Assembly (NCBI GenBank): GCA_002345025.1
Contig: DDUX01000043.1
Coordinates: forward strand, 1-9,946
Source of the DNA: Candidatus Accumulibacter iunctus
Lineage (GTDB): Bacteria > Pseudomonadota > Gammaproteobacteria > Burkholderiales > Rhodocyclaceae
Reading direction: 5' to 3'
Length of the DNA stretch: 9,946 bases
Below are positions 6,508-9,946 of this stretch, in pieces. The translations under genes were made by a program, and so were the position numbers. Position 1 is the first letter of the stretch; each line of letters opens with the position of its first letter. A model generated the notes under the pieces. It saw only the letters and a program-made list of their open reading frames with translations, did no database searches and had not been told where the DNA came from.

Positions 6508-6884
6508 CATTGTGCGCCCAGCATGGGCGCACTCTTGTGGGTGGAAGTCCCACCGTAAGTTGATCACAGCGAACGAAGCGAAGCGCAACTGCATAAGGGT
6601 GACCGAGTGTGGGAAGGAAGCGTGGAGCGAAGCTGCGAGCCGATGAACAAGAATCGGATAGAAGGCGCTGCCGAGCAGGGCGAGCGGGCAATGGACCGCG
6701 AAGCTCTCGTGATCAAGGCGGAGCGGCGTAGATCCGGCGGTTGTGCAGCGAAGGAGTGCGTACTTACCTGGGGAGATCTCGCCTCATGGCTGAAAGGCCG
6801 ACGGTGACGAACCGGAGCGAGAAGTCAGCAGAGGCCATAGTAGCTCCCGGCATGGGGCGAAGGGCCGAACGAGTAGGAGAGCCA

Positions 6885-7607
6885 ATGACCATGTTGCTCG
6901 GAAGTGTAGAGCATCAGACGCTCGGGGAACCGGGGCGCAAGGCGGGAAAGCGAGGTGAAGCCAAGCCCGACGCGTTGCGTGATGAAGCACGTCCGGCGCG
7001 ACAGGGACTCGAAGGCTCAGGGCGAGATGGCCTGCTCCCGCAGGCGCTCGCGAGCGTGAACATGGTGAAGGCGTGGAAACGCGTCAAAGCCAATCGCGGC
7101 AGTGCTGGGGTGGATGGACGGACGATTGCCGAGACGGCGGCGTACCTGAGAACGCACTGGCCCCGGATTCGGGAGGCGTTACTGAACGGCAGTTACCGGC
7201 CTGACCCGGTGCGGCGCGTGCAGATTCCGAAGCCGGGAGGCGGGATGCGGGAATTGGGGATACCGACGGTGACGGATCGGCTGGTCCAGCAAGCCCTGCT
7301 GCAGGTCTTGCAGCCCAAGATTGATCCGGCGTTTTCCGAACACAGTTTTGGCTTCCGACCGGGGCGGCGTGCGCACGACGCCGTGCTCAATGCGCGGCGC
7401 TACGTGCAGGACGGCTACCGGGTGGTGGTCGACGTGGATTTGGAGAAGTTCTTCGACCGGGTCAACCACGACATTCTGATGGACAGGTTATCGAGGCGAA
7501 TCGACGACAAGGCCGTGCTGCGGCTGATTCGCCGTTACCTTGTGGCCGGCATCATGGATGGCGGCGTGGTCATGCAGCGGTATGAGGGGACGCCGCAAGG
7601 CGGCCCG
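6885..7607 (+). pseudogene. ltrA: Group II intron reverse transcriptase/maturase, N-terminal part (split)
   Basis: Residues 1-241 of an intron-encoded RT. A basic N-terminal segment is followed by RT blocks: VKAWKRVKANRGSAGVDGRT (61-80), IPKPGGGMRELGIPTVTDRL (114-133), FSEHSFGFRPGRRAHDAV (150-167), motif A VVDVDLEKFFDRVNHDILM (181-199) with intact Asp residues, and YEGTPQGGP (233-241). The gene is cut there by the recombinase element. Reading on into the element gives an unrelated tail that stops at 7847, so the protein as it stands lacks motif C, the thumb and the maturase domain. ATG 6885 follows AGGAGA at 6875-6880; the frame is open upstream but overlaps the ribozyme region. The continuation in the same frame is at 9853. 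Confidence 0.88.
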
Positions 7608-9272
7608 CTCACTCCTCGTACACAAAGGATAACTTGTGGCGGAACGATGGCTTCCTGGAGATTGATCCGGACTGGACGAGTCATCAGGGTTGCCGGAAGA
7701 CGGCACGGGGGTTGGGATCGAATGGCGAATGGTGATGCTGTCAGAACCGACGACGACTTCCTTGACCAGCAACCGGACAATACGCTGGCGTTCAACGATA
7801 TCGAGGGTGTGAACATTCTCCCGCATCCGGCCGAGGAACGCCGATAGCGTTTCTGCCAGTCGCAGGTAGGCGGCCTGGTCAGAGAACTGGGCGCTGAGCG
7901 ACGCCATTTCGCCTTGCAGGGCGAGCTCGCGCTGGCGCAGCGCAGGCATGCGCCGACGCAGTTCCTCCAACGACAGCAAGTCCTCCTGATAGGCGGTGAG
8001 AAGCCGCTCCATGCTCTGTTGCACTCGCGCCAAGTCCCGGTTGAGCGCTTCTTGACGACGCTGCGCAGGATGCGCCTGACGTGCTGCTTCAAGCCGCCGG
8101 TCCAGCTCGGACTGGATAAGCGCCGGGTCCTCCAGCAGGCGCAGGACTTCGGCCCACACGATGCTCTCCAGCAAGTCCAGCCGGATTGGGCGCTGATCAC
8201 AGCGGGCTTGACCTTCGTAGCGATAGGCATCCGCGCCCAGGCAGCGGTAGTAGAAGATCTTGCGTGCCGTGCTGCGGGTCGAGGTTCGATACAGCGCATA
8301 GCCACACTGGCGGCAGTGCACGAGCCCCTGCAGCAGGCTTGGCTCGACGGTGCGGCGTGCCGCGTACTTCTTGTTCACCACCAGGCGTTCCTCGGCGAGG
8401 GCAAACGTCTCCTCATTGATCAGGGCGGGCACAGCGATCTCGAGCCATTCCTCGCGTGGGCGCTCCAGGCTGGCGCTGTTGCGTACCAGCAATCCCCCGC
8501 GCTGCCGGGCCAGGCGATTGAGGCGCTGTCGCGCTGCGACCTGGGTCTTGCCGAAGCAAGCCTGTCCCTTGTACGCCGGGTTGCGAAGCATCGCCCAGAC
8601 GGTGGAGCGTTCCCAGCGGGTGCCCTCCTTTCGGGTCGGCACCTCCTGCTCGTTCAGCCGGCGCGTGATCGCACCGATCGACAAGCCGCCCGCGGTATAA
8701 AGATCATAGACTTGGCGCACCACGTCGGCTTGCGCCTCGATCACCTCATAGCGAGCGTTCGCCTCATCGCTCTTGCGCACATAGCGGTAGCCATAGGGGG
8801 CGCCGCTCAACACACTGACTTCTCCCAGTTGGGCCCGGTGGCGCTTGCCGCGGCGCGAGCGCTCCAGGATCTGCGCTCGCTCGTACTCAGCGATCATGCC
8901 CTGGAACTGCAGCAGCAACTGATCCTCCGGGGTCTCGCTGCGCGGCGTCCGCAGGAAAACGGTGGCCACCCCGTGGCGAGCCAACTCCTCGGTGAGCAGG
9001 ACTTGATAGGCGTACTTGCGGCTCAACCGGTCAGGCGAGAGCACGAGCACCGCTTCAATCTGGCCTCCCGCCGCCAGATCGCGTACCCGCTCCAGCCCTG
9101 GCCGCAGCAGGCTCGCCCCGCTGTAGCCCTCGTCCTCGAACACCCACTCAGCCGGCACGCAATAGTCCTCGCTTGCAGCGAAGACCACCAGTGCCGCTGT
9201 CTGGCTGGCAATCGTGTGCTCCTCGCGCTGTTGCGCCGACGACACGCGGGCGTAAATGGCTGCTGTCTTCAT
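7488..9272 (-). CDS. Large serine recombinase (integrase) of the inserted element
   Basis: A 594-residue large serine recombinase that should cut and rejoin att sites through a phosphoserine link. The catalytic domain (1-150) starts YARVSSAQQREEHTIASQ, with nucleophile Ser at position 11, and has VLSPDRLSRKYA (77-88) carrying the active-site Arg cluster. A recombinase domain (about 155-300) includes GAPYGYRYV, WERSTVWAMLRNPAYKGQA and EEWLEIAVPALINEETF. The zinc ribbon follows, with C320 and C323, then C344 and C358. A long charged helical region (about 383-460) fits the coiled-coil that controls directionality. ATG 9272 follows GGAGAG. Codons 1-555 belong to the element; the last 39 residues and the stop are read from antisense RT sequence beyond attL. 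In the circular form the tail would be a different 30 residues, ending at a stop at 9762-9760. Confidence 0.92.
   Translation of the reverse strand: MKTAAIYARVSSAQQREEHTIASQTAALVVFAASEDYCVPAEWVFEDEGYSGASLLRPGLERVRDLAAGGQIEAVLVLSPDRLSRKYAYQVLLTEELARHGVATVFLRTPRSETPEDQLLLQFQGMIAEYERAQILERSRRGKRHRAQLGEVSVLSGAPYGYRYVRKSDEANARYEVIEAQADVVRQVYDLYTAGGLSIGAITRRLNEQEVPTRKEGTRWERSTVWAMLRNPAYKGQACFGKTQVAARQRLNRLARQRGGLLVRNSASLERPREEWLEIAVPALINEETFALAEERLVVNKKYAARRTVEPSLLQGLVHCRQCGYALYRTSTRSTARKIFYYRCLGADAYRYEGQARCDQRPIRLDLLESIVWAEVLRLLEDPALIQSELDRRLEAARQAHPAQRRQEALNRDLARVQQSMERLLTAYQEDLLSLEELRRRMPALRQRELALQGEMASLSAQFSDQAAYLRLAETLSAFLGRMRENVHTLDIVERQRIVRLLVKEVVVGSDSITIRHSIPTPVPSSGNPDDSSSPDQSPGSHRSATSYPLCTRSERAALRRPLIPLHDHAAIHDAGHKVTANQPQHGLVVDSPR
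7600..7635. other. attL: left junction of the serine-recombinase element
   Basis: The RT-derived half is GCGGCCCG (7600-7607), then the core CT (7608-7609), then the element half: CACTCCT (7610-7616) and the inverted-repeat arm CGTACACAAAGGATAACTT (7617-7635). The same arm appears inverted at the right end with one mismatch. Exact RT coding stops at the core. Confidence 0.85.
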
Positions 9273-9423
9273 CGCTCTCTCCGCTCAGCCCGGACCGCCG
9301 CCCCGTGCGGCGGACCCGATCCGGTACCAGAATCTCGTAGACTTGCTCCAGCTTGGCGGCAAGCAGGCGGTCAAAGACATAGTCCAGAAACACGTCATGA
9401 CCCTGCCGACGCCGATCACCCAT
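9148..9423 (-). CDS. Small overlapping ORF between the HTH/RHH gene and the recombinase
   Basis: A 91-residue frame starting at ATG 9423, which overlaps the end of the upstream gene by 8 bases and runs 125 bases into the recombinase gene in another frame. The first 36 residues, MGDRRRQGHD then VFLDYVFDRLLAAKLEQVYEILVPDR, look like genuine protein with amphipathic helices; the part overlapping the recombinase is Gly/Arg/Ser-rich and may be only incidental. It fills the 143 bases that would otherwise be empty between the two genes, and the overlapping start suggests translational coupling. I do not recognise a function. Confidence 0.5.
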   Translation of the reverse strand: MGDRRRQGHDVFLDYVFDRLLAAKLEQVYEILVPDRVRRTGRRSGLSGESDEDSSHLRPRVVGATARGAHDCQPDSGTGGLRCKRGLLRAG

Positions 9424-9745
9424 GTGGGCGTGCCTTGGCCAGGTAAGCCGATACGGCGCATCCGACAATCTCGCCCATCGTCCGGCCGCTTTCTTGAGCA
9501 TACGCGCGCAACTCCCCCACGACCTCGCCGGGGATTTTGATCGTGACCGGAATGGTCGGTTGGGCAACCGGCAGCGGCTGCGCGAGTTGCTGCGCCTCCT
9601 GCAGGTAGCGATAGGCCTGACGACGCGACAACGCAAATGATTCGGTCAATACTTGCGCGGCCTCGCTGAGGCTGTGACCACGAACAAGCAGATCGAAGGC
9701 GCTGTTCACCCGTTGTGCCCTTTCGGAATCGGTGGCGCGCGACAT
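9416..9745 (-). CDS. Small DNA-binding protein with N-terminal HTH and C-terminal ribbon-helix-helix
   Basis: A 109-residue protein. Residues 10-50 (RVNSAFDLLVRGHSLSEAAQ then VLTESFALSRRQAYRYLQEA) look like a helix-turn-helix with LSRRQAYRYL as the recognition helix. After a Pro/Gln linker, IPVTIKIPGEVVGELRAYAQ (65-84) and SGRTMGEIVGCAVSAYLAK (86-104) have the strand-helix-helix pattern of Arc/CopG proteins. It is the first gene of the element's - strand set and starts about 107 bases inside attR, so it could repress the set or act as an architectural or directionality factor; this is inference. A candidate promoter, TTGATG (9782-9777) with TATGCT (9759-9754) at 17 bases, puts the transcript start next to ATG 9745. 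AGGAGG at 9768-9763 better suits an ATG at 9758 in a different frame. Confidence 0.7.
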   Translation of the reverse strand: MSRATDSERAQRVNSAFDLLVRGHSLSEAAQVLTESFALSRRQAYRYLQEAQQLAQPLPVAQPTIPVTIKIPGEVVGELRAYAQESGRTMGEIVGCAVSAYLAKARPHG

Positions 9746-9826
9746 GTGCCTTAAGCATATTACCTCCTGCGACGCACATCAAGTGTTGTTTCGCCACGAT
9801 GCAAGGGAACCTGCCGCTCGAACTCG

Positions 9827-9862
9827 AAGTTATCTTTTGTGTACGTGGCGTGCTATCGCCGC
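9827..9862. other. attR: right junction of the serine-recombinase element
   Basis: The inverted-repeat arm AAGTTATCTTTTGTGTACG (9827-9845) and TGGCGTG (9846-9852) belong to the element, CT (9853-9854) is the shared core, and ATCGCCGC (9855-9862) is RT coding sequence (codons for L-S-P resume here). Confidence 0.85.
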
Positions 9863-9946
9863 TTCTGGCCAACGTGTTGCTGGACGAAGTGGATCGGGAA
9901 CTGGAGCGACGTGGGCATCGGTTCGTGCGCCGTGGTGGCGGCTGCC
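9853..9946 (+). pseudogene. ltrA: Group II intron reverse transcriptase, continuation after the insertion (cut by window end)
   Basis: The frame resumes exactly where the upstream part stops: residues 242-272 read LSPLLANVLLDEVDRELERR and then GHRFVRRGGGC. Joined to the upstream YEGTPQGGP this gives the standard RT block 4 to block 5 sequence of class C intron RTs. The next motif should be FVRYADDC, holding the two catalytic Asp residues, but codons 268-271 (9931-9942) are CGT GGT GGC GGC, which read RGGG. If correct, the RT would be inactive for DNA synthesis even after precise excision of the element; maturase function could survive. The rest of the gene lies outside the window. Confidence 0.85.

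Larger units (their letters stand above)
7608..9852 (-). mobile_element. 2245-bp integrative element with large serine recombinase, inserted in the intron RT gene
   Basis: The borders follow from three observations. The RT frame breaks at 7608 and resumes at 9853, and deletion of 7608-9852 restores it exactly. CT is shared at both junctions (7608-7609 and 9853-9854). The inverted 19-bp arms (7617-7635 and 9827-9845, 18 of 19 matching) lie exactly seven bases from CT at each end. The cargo is three overlapping or adjacent genes on -: a HTH/ribbon-helix-helix protein, a small ORF and the recombinase. No transposase, resistance or other passenger gene is present. A shared dinucleotide without a longer target duplication is as expected for serine integrases and unlike DDE insertion sequences. 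Confidence 0.88.
6512..9946 (+). mobile_element. Group IIC-type intron, interrupted by a serine-recombinase element; 3' end beyond window
   Basis: The 5' end GTGCGCCCA (6512-6520) fits the GTGCG start of bacterial group II introns and folds back on TGGGCGCAC (6524-6532) with a GCA loop. About 370 bases of structured, non-coding sequence (6512-6884) precede the RT gene, in the place of ribozyme domains I-III, with the RT in domain IV. Two points indicate class C: insertion directly behind a Rho-independent terminator, and RT sequence such as IPKPGGGMRELGIPTVTDRL and EGTPQGGP. Domains V and VI are not in the window, so the ribozyme core cannot be checked. The part from 7608 to 9852 is foreign to the intron. 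The 5' boundary is judged by eye. Confidence 0.8.

Noticed and set aside
5699..6646. A 315-residue open frame on the plus strand
   Set aside because: It is an out-of-frame shadow of the BI-1 gene, crosses its terminator and enters the intron.
7914..9446. A 510-residue open frame on the plus strand
   Set aside because: It is antisense to the recombinase, whose catalytic and zinc-ribbon motifs are clear.
7617..9845. Interpretation of the 19-bp inverted repeats as ends of a DDE-type insertion sequence
   Set aside because: There is no DDE transposase and no flanking target duplication beyond the shared CT; the repeats lie seven bases inside the true borders, matching serine-integrase arms.
9285..9872. 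A minus-strand frame using the ATG at 9758 with good AGGAGG
   Set aside because: Despite the better ribosome site, the product has no domain pattern and shadows the HTH/RHH gene. I kept 9745, but the start of that gene is less certain because of it.

Overview
The window looks like a chromosomal segment of a high-GC betaproteobacterium. Gene content and codon style suggest a Rhodocyclales/Accumulibacter-like organism, but this is inference; no 16S rRNA or marker gene fixes the taxon.

Layout. Positions 1-914 hold an RluF-like rRNA pseudouridine synthase whose reading frame is open to the left edge. Then come an HDOD-domain signalling protein (1049-1924) and a membrane-anchored spermidine-synthase-like protein (1961-3304), both on +. 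A diheme c-type cytochrome (3383-4144) converges on them from -. A gene-poor stretch (4145-4577) carries the cytochrome promoter and ends in a perfect 18-bp palindrome in front of a VapBC-type toxin-antitoxin pair (4578-5260). tRNA-Ser(UGA) follows on - (5443-5530). A Bax-inhibitor-1/YccA family membrane protein on + (5769-6461) ends in a strong Rho-independent terminator.

The right third is nested mobile DNA. A group IIC-type intron starts at 6512, four bases after the terminator T-tract, and encodes a reverse transcriptase/maturase from 6885. The RT gene is split after codon 241 by a 2245-bp element (7608-9852), and its continuation reappears at 9853-9946. The inserted element encodes, on -, a HTH/ribbon-helix-helix small protein, an overlapping small ORF and a large serine recombinase.

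The ends of the element can be read to the base. Both ends carry an 18/19-matching inverted repeat, and joining the ends gives a near-perfect dyad (26-bp arms, 23 matching) centred on a CT dinucleotide. Removing the element restores the expected RT motif (GGPLSPLLANVLLDE) in frame, with its own short dyad around CT. This is the signature of site-specific integration by the encoded serine recombinase into a conserved RT motif: a mobile element living inside another mobile element. Two further oddities are that the recombinase frame runs across the attachment site, so its C-terminus should differ between integrated and circular forms, and that the RT catalytic YADD motif, at the right edge of the window, reads RGGG.
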